Assembly: GCA_038380795.1 (NCBI GenBank)
Contig: CM076260.1
Location: forward strand, 28,120,634 to 28,184,633
Reading direction: 5' to 3'
Length of the DNA stretch: 64,000 bases
Source: Pyrocephalus nanus
Lineage: Eukaryota > Chordata > Aves > Passeriformes > Tyrannidae
Within the stretch, counting starts at the first letter, position 1; the number at the start of each line of letters is the position of its first letter. The position numbers and the translations under genes are program-made. Positions 1-12,400 of the stretch are shown here, piece after piece. A model generated the notes under the pieces. That model searched no databases and was not told the DNA's origin. It saw nothing but the letters and a program-made list of their open reading frames with translations.

Positions 1-469
1 CAGCCATCCCAAGCCATCAGTCACTGCCCCACTGACACCACAGCAGAGCTGATCTCCAGTCCCCCACAGCCCTGCCCTGCTTGGCCACAGGCCCTGCTGA
101 GCTGGGTACATTTATGGTCCCATTTCCTGGCCCAGCCTTACCTTATCCCCGTCTCTAGGAAAGCAGAAGTGACCCTGGCTGCCCTGCTCCTGCCCATATA
201 ACTAGAGTACAAGTTCTAGTTAGAAATTATGCCTGCAAGATTCCATATCTTAAAGCTCCAGGCACAGATATTTCTTTATGAAAGGAAGAAGTCTTTTGCC
301 ATTCACTGAATACCTCTTATGTAAAACTGCAATACTTGGCTAACTATTGTCAGCAGCAGGGTGATGGACAGTGGCAAGTAGGAGGCATCAATATCATCAG
401 TGAAGAAGGGGGAGGGAAAAAACCAACAACAATTTACTGAAACCAGCCTCACTGATCTTCATTTCTGTT
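1..469. other. Intergenic, no gene seen; GC-richer first 200 bases
   Basis: The first 200 or so bases are clearly richer in G and C than what follows and look like the edge of an older repeat or of an element lying outside the window, but I cannot name it. The rest is ordinary AT-rich sequence up to the LTR that begins near 470. Confidence 0.4.
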
Positions 470-1060
470 TGTTTTGGTTTTACCCCAGATGGCAGCTAAG
501 CCCCACATAGTCAATGGTTAGGTTCCCTGCAGTGGGATGGGGGAAAGACTGAAGTGTAAAAGAGAGAAAATTTTTGGGGTAGCATTAAGACAGTTTAATA
601 GGTAAAGCAAAAGCTGTGCATGCAAGCAAATCAAAACAAGGAATTAATTCACCACTTCTCATGGGTGGGCAGGTGTTCAGCCATCCTCAGGAAAGCAAGG
701 CTGTATTAGGTGCAGTGGTTCCTTGGGAAAACAAACACCATAATACTGAACAAGACCCTTCCTCATTCTTATCCACAGCTTTTATTACTGAGGTGGATAT
801 CATAGAGTATGGGATACCCTTTTGGTCAGCTGAGGTCAGATTTCCCAGTTGTGTCCCCTCCCAAATTCTTGCCCACCACCACCATCCTACCTGCTGGCAG
901 GGCAGCATGAGAAACAGAAAAGGCCTTCATGTTCTCCAAGCACTGCTCAGCAAATCCTTACAAATCCCTACTCTGTGCACTGTTTTCACCACAAATCCAA
1001 AATATAGCATTGCAAAAGCTACTATGAAGAAAAATAGCTATCCTAGCCAAAACCAGTAAA
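470..1060 (-). mobile_element. Solo LTR, avian ERVL-like family A, with perfect 5-bp target duplication
   Basis: It starts with TG and carries the TTTTACCCCAG-type terminal segment seen in avian LTRs whose sense end reads TTAAACCACAACA. The same family recurs at 39169-39755 and, as a scrap, at 17910-18032. Shared landmarks are GTGCATGCAA, the segment around GGTGTTCAGCCATC, AGAAAAGGCCTT and CACTGCTCAGCAA. The flanks are identical 5-mers, CTGTT at 465-469 and CTGTT at 1061-1065, which fits the 5-bp duplication usual for ERVL-type insertion. The last dinucleotide is AA where CA is expected, so it has mutated. No internal retroviral sequence is attached. The 147-codon open frame inside it is chance. 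Sense strand is inferred from the orientation of the family. Confidence 0.75.
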
Positions 1061-1712
1061 CTGTTTAAAAAGCAATGGATCTCAATTACTTTTCAAATAA
1101 AATGAAAACTCTACATCTGCCCAATAGATATATCTTTACTTAGTTAATATGCAGGTCAGAACAATCTACTGAAAAGTCTCACGGAAATCATAAATAAAAG
1201 CTACTCTTTTCTCACTGAAATTATGTACTGATGTATTAATAGCAACTGTACCTGAACTTGTGTTCTTTAACAAAAGGGAAAAACTTACTGTATGCTTCTC
1301 TTGGAATATCAAGAGAATAAAGCATAGATGCAGGAACTGACAACCACTGAAAACTACAGCTTTAAAGCTTTTCTGCCTTTGGATTAGAACAAGGAGAAAA
1401 AACACCATTCCTCCCTGCCATTAGCTAGAATCTAATCAGTGTGGTATTTAACTGATTTATATTCAGGTTTGTTCTTTAGGGCCAGGTATTGTCCCAACGT
1501 GTGAATTTTCTTTTCCAGTTTTGGTCGGGGGAAATGGGCATTAGGATGTGCAAACATCCCCTTAGTGCTTCCTAACTCAGAGAATTGAATGGTTATACTT
1601 TATTTGAAATGAAGAACCATCAGTGGCAATATCATTAGTAAAGTAACCCTTGCACAGTTTCATATAAGAGAACTCTTCCACTTTAGTCCCCTTGAAAACT
1701 GTACCAAGTTCA

Positions 1713-1749
1713 AAAGACATGGCTATGTAGGCAACATAGCCATGTCTTT
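1713..1749. repeat. Perfect inverted repeat: 16-bp arms, 5-nt loop
   Basis: The left arm AAAGACATGGCTATGT (1713-1728) is the exact reverse complement of the right arm at 1734-1749, with AGGCA between. Pairing stops at once outside the arms. It lies in otherwise unremarkable AT-rich DNA with no known repeat around it. It is shorter than a typical miRNA precursor stem, so function is unproven. Confidence 0.9.
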
Positions 1750-4700
1750 GGCATGTTTTAATATAGAAAATCCACTCAGATTCAGAGAAGATAAATAAAA
1801 TATGGAACACTGTGAGTATTACTGTGTGTAAGCACAGTTCCACTCAGATTTATAACAGAAAACTTGAGAATCTAGCCCAACACTTTGAACAAACTGGGTG
1901 GGTAAAATGCCCTGCGTTCTTTCAGTGCCTAGACATAAGTTTTCCATTTGATATTATAAAAAAGAAATATTTTTTTAATTAATGATTCAGAAAAGCTCTT
2001 CAAAATTCTTATTATAGTTAGGTAAATCCTCAGGATTTTTTTCCTCAAATATATCCAAATATCAACATTTCTAGCATGTTCACATTTAAAGTGACCTTGA
2101 AAATGGACTTCCTAGGTAAACATATCATTCTGTAAATATCACTATTTTGATTCTTCTGTGTCCTCATGTAAGTTTTTTAAGCATAGACATTTAGGAAAAA
2201 GTCAAATGAGTGCGTGCTCAGAATTCTGTGGAGGAGACTAGTGACCAGATTCATCACAAGTAGCACATCACTGGCAATAGCCCAAAAAAAGGTGTGAGAT
2301 ATAAATATGCATTGCTACCAAGAAATGCACTTGTAAAACATAATGGGACAGGAACATTTCACTGTTTTGACTATGTATTTGGGAAATGAAAATGAGAAAG
2401 TTTAAAAAAAAAAAAGAAAAAAGTAGAAGAGAAACAGAGTGGTGAGAGAATCAAATACAGATTTGACACTGAATAAGCTCAAGGTGTGTAGACTTAAGAA
2501 GAAGATTTTGGGTTTATGGAACTGTTCCTCATAATGAAACAAAGAATCATTGTGTTTTTTCTTAAGAACGATGCAGAACACTACAGATTTAACTAGGTGC
2601 ATTCATACCTTAGAGGTATGATCCTGAAGTCCAGGTGAAGTCTTCTTGTGGAAGAATTCTCTCATCTAATCATGAAATAAGACTTGGTAAACTGCAATCA
2701 GAAATCATTAGGATTCAGTTTATGACTCAAAATATGTAGAAGTCTTCCTCTTACTACCTAGCTGCAGTAAACAGAGTATCAAGGTGCAAATTGGTTTTGA
2801 AAATATCAGATACCTGTAGGCTAAGATTGGTCAGGGGAGTTTCCTGGAGAAAAACTGAGGTATTTGCATCTAGGTATTTAAACTCTGGTAGAATGATCTC
2901 AGCCCAGAAATAAAATTAAGACAGTATACTGTAGTAAGATTAATTTTAGATTAAAAGAATAAATCTTCACAGAAATTAGTAATAGAAGTTATCAATAATT
3001 ATGTATCCATGAAAAATATATTTCAACTTCTCTGCTGAGATACAATGTTATTGTTTACTGTGCACTGTAACTAAATTAAATGCAGCTGTGTTCTGTCCAT
3101 GTTCCCAAATAAAATGTAATGAAAACAAAATCGAAATATGCTTTTTAGCCACAGTGATTTATGTCACATTCATTGAGCTCAACTTATCTATAAGTAAAAA
3201 CTACCAAGAGTAAACCCCATGCTAGTTCCTATAGAATTGCCTTATTAAAATAACATGATGTCAGCTACAAAAGTATTCATTCTTGCTATATACTTACTTT
3301 CTAGATGCATCTGTTCGACACAAAGTTTTGAAGTAGAATGAAATAAGAGATTTACAGATAGCCAGTAAAACTCCAATATTTAGTGTGCAATGAAAATTCC
3401 TGCAATTTAAAAACAAAGTTTATTTTCCTGAAAGGCTGGAAGAGTAAGGTTATTTTTAGTTTTGCAGCTTCAGATGCTGAGGCCTGAAGTTTGATGCAGC
3501 TTTACAGTTTCTAACTCAAAATACTTATTTTTCATTGGTCATATACTTCAAGTACTTAAAGTGAACTAAAGTATCTAACATAAGAACAGCTTTCTAATAC
3601 ATAAAATAATCGCTCACACTCAAAGATAAAGCAGAATAAAACATATTGTATAACAAAAATCAGCAATAATAATCAACTCAGTGTATCACAGACTCCACAA
3701 AATTTTCAATTCAATATGAACCAGCTCCTTTTGTCAACAAATTAGATAAGATTATTTTACAGCAGCACAAAATTTTATAAGACGTAGTTATACGCATTTA
3801 CACTTTGAATGGTACACTTGAATACGTAAATAATTATTTATTAACAACAATTAATATTAAGTAGAAATAAGACACTAGAATTATTGTCTGTATGACATAG
3901 GGAGTTTATTGTTAGAATATTATGTTTTGTTCTAGTACCCTTATCTTGTAATGGAAGTTAACAAATTGGAAAGAGATCTGTGAGCAATAAAAATAAAAAT
4001 TTTAGTTTTTGACTATTAGTTTTTCCAAGAGATGGAGGCAATTGCAATCTTATAATATCATCTTTTGCTGCTGAGCAGGTTTTTCTTAGCATAAAAAGAG
4101 AAACTATAGCCAAAAAGCTGTATGCTTCTGTTTAAAAAACAATTCTGGACTGGAAATTGGGAAATTTTAAACAGCTGTTTAAATGAGTCAGGAGGTCATG
4201 CAAGATTATCATAACAGCTTTCTCTGACAGTAAGACCTGCCACCCAGTGTATGAATTATCAGAGGACACATGTAGAAAATTAAACTGAAGTTTAGTTTTC
4301 AACTGCTTTCAAAGACTTCAGGAAGATAAATTACTCCACGTATTCACGGCTAAGCTTATATAAACAACATGTCCTGAGTGATAAGAATGGTATATTCACA
4401 CAGTCTGGTAAATGAACCTGCTTTGCATCAAAGTAGGAATAGAGGATTTTAATTTGATCTTCGGAGTTTAAAAACATGATTAGTCAGAGTAACAGCTATA
4501 ACTCCCAAATAGGCTTTCCTTGTTAGCCAAAGGCAAGAAGAGTTATTCAGTAAAACTGTTTATCAGTTATACTACCTGTAACTGCAAAAAGGCACACATT
4601 CAGTGCTACTTTGAATGAATTTTTAGAAGACTGTGAATGCAAAGTTTCTTTCAAATAACTGCTTGATGCTGATGAATTATGCTTGTGATCACAGTAAAGA

Positions 4701-5074
4701 AACCTGATTTGTTTGGAGAATCTGAAATAAATTTCGAACACTACATTTGATACCTGCTCAATATTTCATATTATAATTTACAGATTATTGATAGACTTTG
4801 GTCATCTTTATCTTGTACAGACTGTAAACAGCTCATTCGGATTTTCATTTTCATTAGGCTAGATCACTGGAGAAATTTGTTTATGTGTCTGAGCATACAT
4901 AAACTCAATTTTCTCATGCTTTCACTAGAAAGGTGGTACTAACACATTGTACCAAGATGCAACATTATTTACCATCTTTCCACTTGCTTATATGGGAAAC
5001 ACTAAGTACCTTAGGAAAGACAGACTTATGCACTGCTAAGAAACACTCCTAGGATACATTTAACCTATTTAATG

Positions 5075-5116
5075 ATATTTAAAGCCGGATTAAAAATATT
5101 TAAAGCTGAATTAAAA
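5075..5116. repeat. 21-bp tandem duplication (two copies)
   Basis: The unit beginning ATATTTAAAG occurs at 5075-5095 and again directly after at 5096-5116, with two base differences (CCGG versus CTGA in the centre). It is a short local duplication, probably replication slippage. Confidence 0.8.
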
Positions 5117-5571
5117 AGAAATCTATTATAGATAGTTACATTTTAATATGTATTAAAATAGTCAAAGAATATAAAATACTGCCCTGGCTTGGAGGATATG
5201 TGATCTCACTATATTTACTTGAGTTCCATATGACATATAAAATACTACAGTATTATACAGAATTATTAGTTTTAGTAAATGTACGTCTAAAACTCCTGCC
5301 CTTGAACTTATTGTGTCAGTCACAGTAAGTAAAGTGCATACTAAACTTGAGAGTGAGTTACAGCTTCAAATTGGGCCACACCAAGGGACTGCTGTAGCTT
5401 CACAGTGTTTTGTTTAGGTCTTTTTTTCTTCCTCTGAGCTTACAGAAAGTATAGAAGTCACATGCAAAATTTGGAGTTAATGACAGTTTGTGACAACAAG
5501 TTTCAAAATGGAAGATGTCAGCATCTGAAGATTTGATTCGTATGCACCTCTGCTAAGACACTGTGTTATAG

Positions 5572-5964
5572 AATAGTAGAATCATTTAGGTTGAAAAAGA
5601 CCTTTGTGATCATAGAGTTCAACCTTTGACTGATCACCACCTTGTCAACTATATAGCACTAAGTGCCATGTCCAGTCATTTCTTAAATACCTCCAGAGAT
5701 GGTGACTTAACCACTCTTCCTATGAAGAAATTCTTTCTGATGTCCAACCTGAAAGTCCCTTGCTGCAGCATGAAGCTGTGTCCTCTTGTCCTTGTTCCCT
5801 GGGAGAAAAGACCGACCCCCACAACCTCCTTTCAGATATCACTTTCTCCTTGTAGAAAGTGATAAGGTCCCCCCTGAGCCTCTTTTTCTCCAGGCTAAAC
5901 AACCCTAGCTCCTGCAGCCACTCCTCACATGATTTACTCTCTAGACCTTTCATCAACTTCATTG
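5572..5964 (-). mobile_element. CR1 LINE 3' end (outer, older copy, first part)
   Basis: On the minus strand this is a CR1 tail. The window-left edge holds the end of the element (reverse complement of the octamer-bearing end, near GAATCATTTAGG). Typical CR1 blocks follow: ACCTCCAGAGATGGTGACTTAACCAC, CTTGTCC, and a GCCTCTTTTTCTCCAGGCTAAACAACCC block that encodes the conserved C-terminal end of ORF2 on the minus strand. It breaks off at TTCATTG, and its continuation is found 1.1 kb further on at 7103. The gap is filled by a younger CR1 in the opposite direction. Confidence 0.85.
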
Positions 5965-7102
5965 CTGGATTTCAGCAAGGCCTTTGACACTGTCTCCCAC
6001 AGCATACTCCTGGAAAAGCTGGCAGCCCACAGCTTGGACAGGTGGACTCTCTGCTGGGTTAAGAACTGGCTAGGGGGCCAGGCCCAGAGAGTGCTGGTGA
6101 ACGGGGCTGTATCCAGCTGGTGGTTGGTCACCAGTGGTGTTCCCGAGGGGTCAGTGCTGGCCCCAGTCCTGTTTAACATCTTTATCAATGATTTAGATGA
6201 GGGGATTGAGTCCATCATTAGCAAATTTGCAGACGACACCAAGCTGGAGGGGAATGTCAATCAGCTGGAAGGCAGGAGGGCTCTGCAGAGGGACCTGGAC
6301 AGATTGGAGAGTTGGGCTGATTCCAACAGGATGAAGTTCAACAAGGCCAAGGGCTGAGTCCTGCACTTTGGCCACAACAACCCCTGCAGTGCTACAAGCT
6401 GGGCACAGAGTGGCTGGAGAGCAGCCAGGCAGAAAGGGACCTGGGATTTTGGATTGACAGGAAGCTGAACATGAGCCAGCAGTGTGCCCAGGTGGTCAAG
6501 AAGGCCAATGGCATCCTGACTTGTATGAGGAATGCTGTGGCCAGCAGGAGCAGGGAAGTGATTCTTGTCCTGTGCTCAGTGCTGGTGAGGCCACACCTGG
6601 AGTGCTGTGTCCAGTTCTGGGCCACTCAGTTCAGGAAGGATATTGAGATGCTGGAGCAGGTCCAGAGAAGAGCAACCAAGCTGGTGAAGGTAAATGAGCA
6701 CAAGTCCTATGAGGAGAGGCTGAGGGAGCTGGGGTTGTTTAGCCTGGAGAAGAGAAGGCTCAGGGGAGACCTCATCACTCTCTACGGTTCCCTGAGAGGA
6801 GGTTGCAGCCAGGTAGGGGTTGGTCTCTTTTCCTAGGCAGCTATCAGTAAGACAAGAGGGCATGGTCTCAAGCTCTGCCAGGGGAGGTTTAAGTTGGATA
6901 TTAGGAAGAAGTTCTTTACAGAGGGAGTAATCAGGAGTTGGAATGGCCTGCCCAGGGAGGTGGTGGATTTTCTGTCACTGGAGGTATTTAAGAAGAGACT
7001 TAATGCTTAGTGCTATAGTCTAGTAATTGTGGTGGTAGTGGATCAAGGGTTGGACTTGATCTCAGAGGTCCTTTCCAACCCATCTGATTCTATGATTCTA
7101 TG
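5965..7102 (+). mobile_element. CR1 LINE, 5'-truncated, nested inside another CR1
   Basis: A CR1 non-LTR retrotransposon fragment of about 1.1 kb covering the second half of ORF2 and the 3' UTR. The reverse-transcriptase part is readable at 5965-6354: [13 protein letters not shown], then [21 protein letters not shown], then the catalytic-site motif FADDTKLEG (the YADD-box position). ORF2 is then broken: a stop after NKAKG near 6355, and the downstream part ([16 protein letters not shown] through [18 protein letters not shown]) lies in another frame from about 6471. The 3' UTR ends with two and a fraction copies of ATTCTATG at 7087-7102. The element is dead: it lacks ORF1, the endonuclease and the front of the RT. 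Its tail resembles the copy at 50757-51041, so the two probably belong to one passerine-type subfamily. Confidence 0.93.
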
Positions 7103-7424
7103 ATTGCCCTTCTCTGGACATGCTCCAGCACCTCAATGTCTTTCTTGTAGTGAGGGACCCGGAACTGGACATAGGATTTGAGGTTGGGCCTCACTAGTGT
7201 CAATTGCAGAAGGACAATCGCTTCTCTACTCCTGCAGACCACACTATTTCTGATACAGCCCAGGATGGCATTGACCTTCTTGCCCACCTGCACACACTGC
7301 TAGCTCATGTTCAGTCACTGCTGACCAGCACCCCCGGGTCCTTCTCTGCTGTACAGCTTTCCAGCCCCTTTGCCCCCAGCCTGTCGTGCTGCCTGTCGTG
7401 TGGCCAAAGGGACCAAAGTATGGA
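7103..7424 (-). mobile_element. CR1 LINE (outer, older copy, second part)
   Basis: This resumes the reverse-strand CR1 interrupted at 5964. It begins TTGCCCTTCTCTGGACATGC, which is the CR1 block that normally follows directly on the sequence ending at 5964. On the minus strand it codes for the degenerate ORF2 stretch around [22 protein letters not shown] and [11 protein letters not shown]. It fades out near 7424. Joining the two parts would give one element of about 715 bp. Confidence 0.85.
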
Positions 7425-8040
7425 GATAACAGGGAGGAAAATAATAGGATTTTTTATATTAAGAAGAATAAGAACTACTGGGTACTCCTGAACATTTTGG
7501 TAATTTTTTTTGTTTATATAACAGTGTATCTCACAGGATGAACTAGTTTAATCAATAGCTGACAAATTTTAGTTTGCTTCCTCTTGGTGAAAATTTGCAA
7601 CTAAAATACATACAGCAGGATTCTTCAAGAAAGGATTAAAAAAAAATTTCCTGACAGCAATCTTGATGCTGGTTTGGGTTTCTCTTGATTAAAATAATGA
7701 AATACTTGATTTAAATATTTAAGTTAATTAAAACTGGATTAGGTTCAGTACTGAAGCAGTGAAATTAAGATTAAGGTTATATAAATTCTGGCATTGCTGT
7801 GCCACTGTTAAATCTTACAAATAGTTATGAATATACACATGTGCATACATGTTTGTAATTCAGTTTGTAATCTCTGACATTTACTTTTACAAAATATTTG
7901 GAAATAATTTATAGAACAGCCTTTAGGCCCAGCAGTATCATACATATGCATAATAAGCAAGACACATCCTGGGTTAATTTTGGTTATTTTCTAGGTTGAG
8001 ACTTAGAGGGATTTTTTAATTAAACATTTATGGGAGCTAA

Positions 8041-8126
8041 AAACCAAACAAAACCACACACACAAAAAACCCCCCAAACAACAATAATAAAAAAACCAAA
8101 CACAAACAAACAAACAAACAAAAAAG
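8041..8126. repeat. A/C-rich simple repeat with (CAAA)n core
   Basis: A low-complexity block of A and C with a short CACACACA run, ending in at least five CAAA units near 8098-8124. Confidence 0.85.
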
Positions 8127-9350
8127 GAAATTATCATTGGTTTTGATTTAATCCGTGATAATTTACTATATATGTTTCCAGCAAGGAATGTCCTGAAATG
8201 TGAATTTCAAATCTTTTCCTCAAACAGTGTTTCAAAATGCCTCAGCTCAACAGTAAGATTTTACTTCCTGCTGATGTAGAAACAGAGTCCACAATATTTC
8301 AGAACTATTCAGATGTTGTTTCCAAGAGAAATTTGTCATCACAAATAAAAATGGTTCGTTTATTTTAATAAATATGAGAAAGCTCTTTCATTAAACAAAT
8401 ACAAAAATGTAAGAAATCTGGTTAATTTGTGAACAAGTTTATCTGGATGGAGTTCCTCCTTAAAAATTAGAGAGAAATATCTTGTTCTCCATCATTATAA
8501 GTGACTTCCTCATCCATTTAGCTAAATATTACTATATTTTATCTTTTTTTCATTTAAATTAGCCAGCTCTTCCCTTTTTGTCCCTTGTTTTTCTGTCCCT
8601 TTTCTGTTTCCTTGTTTTTATCTTATTGTAATCATTCTTTTCACATTTCCTTCTGGACTGAAAATGCTTGTTAAAAATTATAAATACTGACAAACAGTTC
8701 TAAGTTGATAAAAGATATTTTCTTTAACATCCCAATCATCAAAGTGTTCTTAAAATAAGAACTCCTTTTATTGAATTTCCTATGCTGAATCTTGGTTTTA
8801 TAAGTTTACATTATCACTAAGTATCATTATCACCCCATCCACTTGAACAAATTTTTGTTCCTAGAAATTCTGGAATCCTAAGATTTAATCTGAAATTGTC
8901 AATCTTGAAAATCCTGTAGAATATATGCAGAACTTTGGAAGTAGGTCAAATATCATATAAACGTTTTTCATCGTTCTCCATCCAATTATGCTATTTAGGA
9001 TTAGCTGTCAGGACTCTAGAGTTTCAGAAAAAATATTGATTATTTGTCAGATTATGCTAATATGGCCAATGTTATGGCAGATAAATATTTGTACAGCCAA
9101 ATAATACTTGACAGCAAATACGTGTGTATTGTTAAAGACATAAATGTCAACAAATCCATTTTGATGATCAGCATGGAAGTTCACAGATCATTAAGATCCG
9201 CCTTTCCCTAATGGTCACTGGAACATAAAATACAGAACATGACGAAATTATCATTTTCTTATTTGGGCTGATTTGAAGCCAAAAAAATCACCCATAGCTC
9301 AAAGATGAGGAAGCACAATATTTAAAAGGGAAAGTGAGTGAACACTGTGG

Positions 9351-9381
9351 GGTTTTGTTTGTTTGGTTGGTTTTGTGTGTG

Positions 9382-9412
<31 letters not shown>

Positions 9413-9413
9413 G
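9351..9413. repeat. (GTTTT)n simple repeat
   Basis: A T/G tract whose core at about 9381-9411 is a run of GTTTT units. It is the reverse complement of the motif in the (AAAAC)n tract at 19706-19743. The 152-codon open frame that starts here is only a by-product of this composition. Confidence 0.9.
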
Positions 9414-12400
9414 TTAGACCTTCAAGGAACTACATTAACAATTCTATATGTAAAAATATTAAAATAATCCTTCCTTCCTATTTTTCCCATGGGTTTGATA
9501 TTAAAGGCTATTATTTTAAAAATATTTCTTTAAGAGCACTACAATATTGTTTTTCTTTCATACTTTACAGTAAACATACCTTTCTAGGACATTTTAAGAT
9601 TTGTACTTTTCCCCTTCATGCAAAAGGTACACTAATCAGGTGGTATCTCCTCTGCATCCCTAGATTTTTCCTGTGTATTTTGTACAGAGTGAGGCAAGAA
9701 CCAGTGCCACCAGTACATATTGACTACCATGCAAGTATTTATTCATTATCAGTCAGTGTAAAAAAGCATTATGTAGACTTAATGATGTATGATTGATGAC
9801 ATAGACTATGCCTATTTTTGCAATATATCTGAATAGGAAATATAGCTTTTTAAATATGAAGATATGAAATCAGCCAAATTCACAGGAGTGGACTAAAAAC
9901 CTTACATGTCCTAGGCTTCAAAAGTCCCAGCAAACAAAAATAATAAAATAAAAATATTACTTGTGTAGTCTTTGATATTTGACCCAGGACTCTTAAATAG
10001 TTCTATTAATGATCCAAAATACAAGATAAAGAGTTAATTATACAGGAAGTATATTATAGAACAAAAGTAGAAAGTGCAGAACTGTGACCTTGGTTGTGAA
10101 AAAAATTTTCACTTTTTCTGAATAATGTAATAAATGTGAATCAACTTCTACAGTAAAGTTTGGCCCAAAAAAGATAAGGTGATCCTTGGATGTACAAACT
10201 GTAAAATGTTACCAAGACTGTCCATGTTACATTAGCTTTGGTTTTGGTAATACAATAACCATTATCAAAGCACTGTGTTCTGTGCTGGTGTTCATAGTTC
10301 AGTAAGGTGGTAATATGAACAATTTCAGAGAAGAATGCAAGAACATTTAATGACTGAAAAGCATATTCAATGCTGAAAGACAATGAGCCAAATTATTTTA
10401 CTCACTGTGAACAGTGTGTAGAGTTTGTTTTGTTCAATATCCTGCAAAGAGTTTTTAAAATACTTCTGATCATTTGCAGAAATAGAGAGAGAGATGACAG
10501 TAAAGGAAAACATTCTGAGTTCTCTATAAAGTATGAGAAATGTTGAGAAAGACACAGAATCACCAATTTTTGCTCAAGGGGGTACTTTAAGGACCAACCT
10601 CTTTCAATTTAATAATAATTCTTGAACTTCTAGACTTTTAACAGTATTTTAACTTTTAACTTTATTTTTCTCTTTTGTTCTAAGTACTTCGGTTCTATAC
10701 TCAAATAAAATGAGAAAAAGACAATGTTAGAGAATGAGGTTTTCCAAAACTAATGGTCTTAGCATCCTAGTCTGTTAGAAGCAAGCAGAAGTCTTAAACT
10801 TTCATAGTTCATTTCTAGCAGAGAATGTTACTATTATATGCATTAAACTAGGTGAGCCCTTTCTTACAAATAAGTAAGGAGGTAATAGCTATCCTGCCAA
10901 AGTAATTGAAATTAAAAGCACTTCCCTTGAGCTGTTTAAAGTCTCGTGTTGTCTTCAGGACAGCTATAGTTAAGCACAACAATCTATTTTATGTGATTAT
11001 ATTCCTTATGGTGCAGAGGAGTTTATTAGACAGAAAAATTAACCTTCCTATTTGCTTGACCTGACTGTCATGCACACAAATGAAGTATACACTTTAGATG
11101 CCCAATTAGCATAGCCAGTTTCTCTGTGCCCTGACCTGAATGGCTTCAGTGTAGAAAGTCTAGGAGTCCCAGAATGGAGGAAAAACATGAACTACAATCA
11201 AACTCTTTTACTAATGAGTTGTGCATTAGTATAATCTGGCCCCAGTTGTTGTCAGAAAAAAAAAAAGTATTAAATATTTACTTTACTGATCAAATAGATC
11301 TCATCTGCCAACAGGGAAGGAAGAGTGGCAATATTTGAAAAGAAAATACAAAAGCATATTCATCAGAATTTGCTCAAATATTCATTAGAGTTCCTGTAAG
11401 ACAGCAAAAAGCTAAAAATTAAAGAAGATGAATGAAGATGCTGCTCATTAATATTCTTTTAATAAAAGAGTTAAAAGGGAATTTAATGAATGCAATGGTA
11501 AAAAGACCATAAAACTATGTCTCATGTTGCATTCCACTGAAAAAGAAATGCAGATAAGGTATTTAGCTATCAGCCCTAGTCGGTAATCCAGTCCACCTTT
11601 TATGGTGTATGTGTATTGTACTTATTAATTAGAGCTGTTGAGCATGCTATATTTCCTTTGGAGAACCACACGATGATTTTCCGAATGCATGGAATATAAT
11701 CAGCAGATTGCGTGTAAATAGAAACACCACTGAAGCTCAGTATATAGGCAGTATTCTCTGGAGTTTTGACCCACTCTTTCTCATGAGACAAAAATATTAT
11801 AACTTTCTTCCTCCTGTTCAGTGGTCAGCATTTTCTGAGGAATGGATTTATAAATGGAAATTAGTAGGCATTTTTCAGGTATGCTACTTAATGCACAAAG
11901 AGAGTGAATATAGTGACAAAGCCATGATGTGGTCAGGCCATAAGACTAAGCAAAAGATGATCCAAACTGATAGATAAGAAAGATGAGAAACAGAGCAGGT
12001 GGTTTCATGAGGAGTCTACCTTACACCTTGAATGAAGCCCAAAGTGATCTTCAATGAAAATGCTGGTGAAATTGAGACTGTAATAAATGCCTCTGGAATA
12101 TCTAAGTGAATAGTGGTGGACACAATCATCACAACAAGATTGTCAAACAATGACATCAACTTCAAAATTATATAAAAAAACATGCTAAACTCTTCATTAC
12201 CAATTCAAAGGAATAAATATATTTTGAAAAGTATTTTTACTTTGCTTCAGTCGGCTCTTTAATTTTCTTCTCAATAATATTCCTTAAAAAATTGAGACAC
12301 ATCGGCAATATATATATGTATTGATCTCAAATTGATCATTATAAGTCAGGTGACTATAATACAGAATAAATAGAAACAAAAATCAGGGCAGATAAAGAGC

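Larger units (their letters stand above)
1061..5571. other. AT-rich unique sequence, no gene seen
   Basis: About 4.5 kb of AT-rich DNA without a recognisable exon, LTR or CR1 piece. It holds the perfect hairpin at 1713-1749 and a 21-bp tandem duplication at 5075-5116, both listed separately. Open frames here are under 90 codons and show no recognisable domain. Confidence 0.45.

Noticed and set aside
9338..9796. 152-codon frame rich in F, V, C and G
   Set aside because: The front is translation of a G/T simple repeat; the remainder is AT-rich with no domain.
10545..10610. CR1-like scrap (ACAGAATCACC...)
   Set aside because: Only about 20 bases resemble the CR1 end; too weak to annotate.
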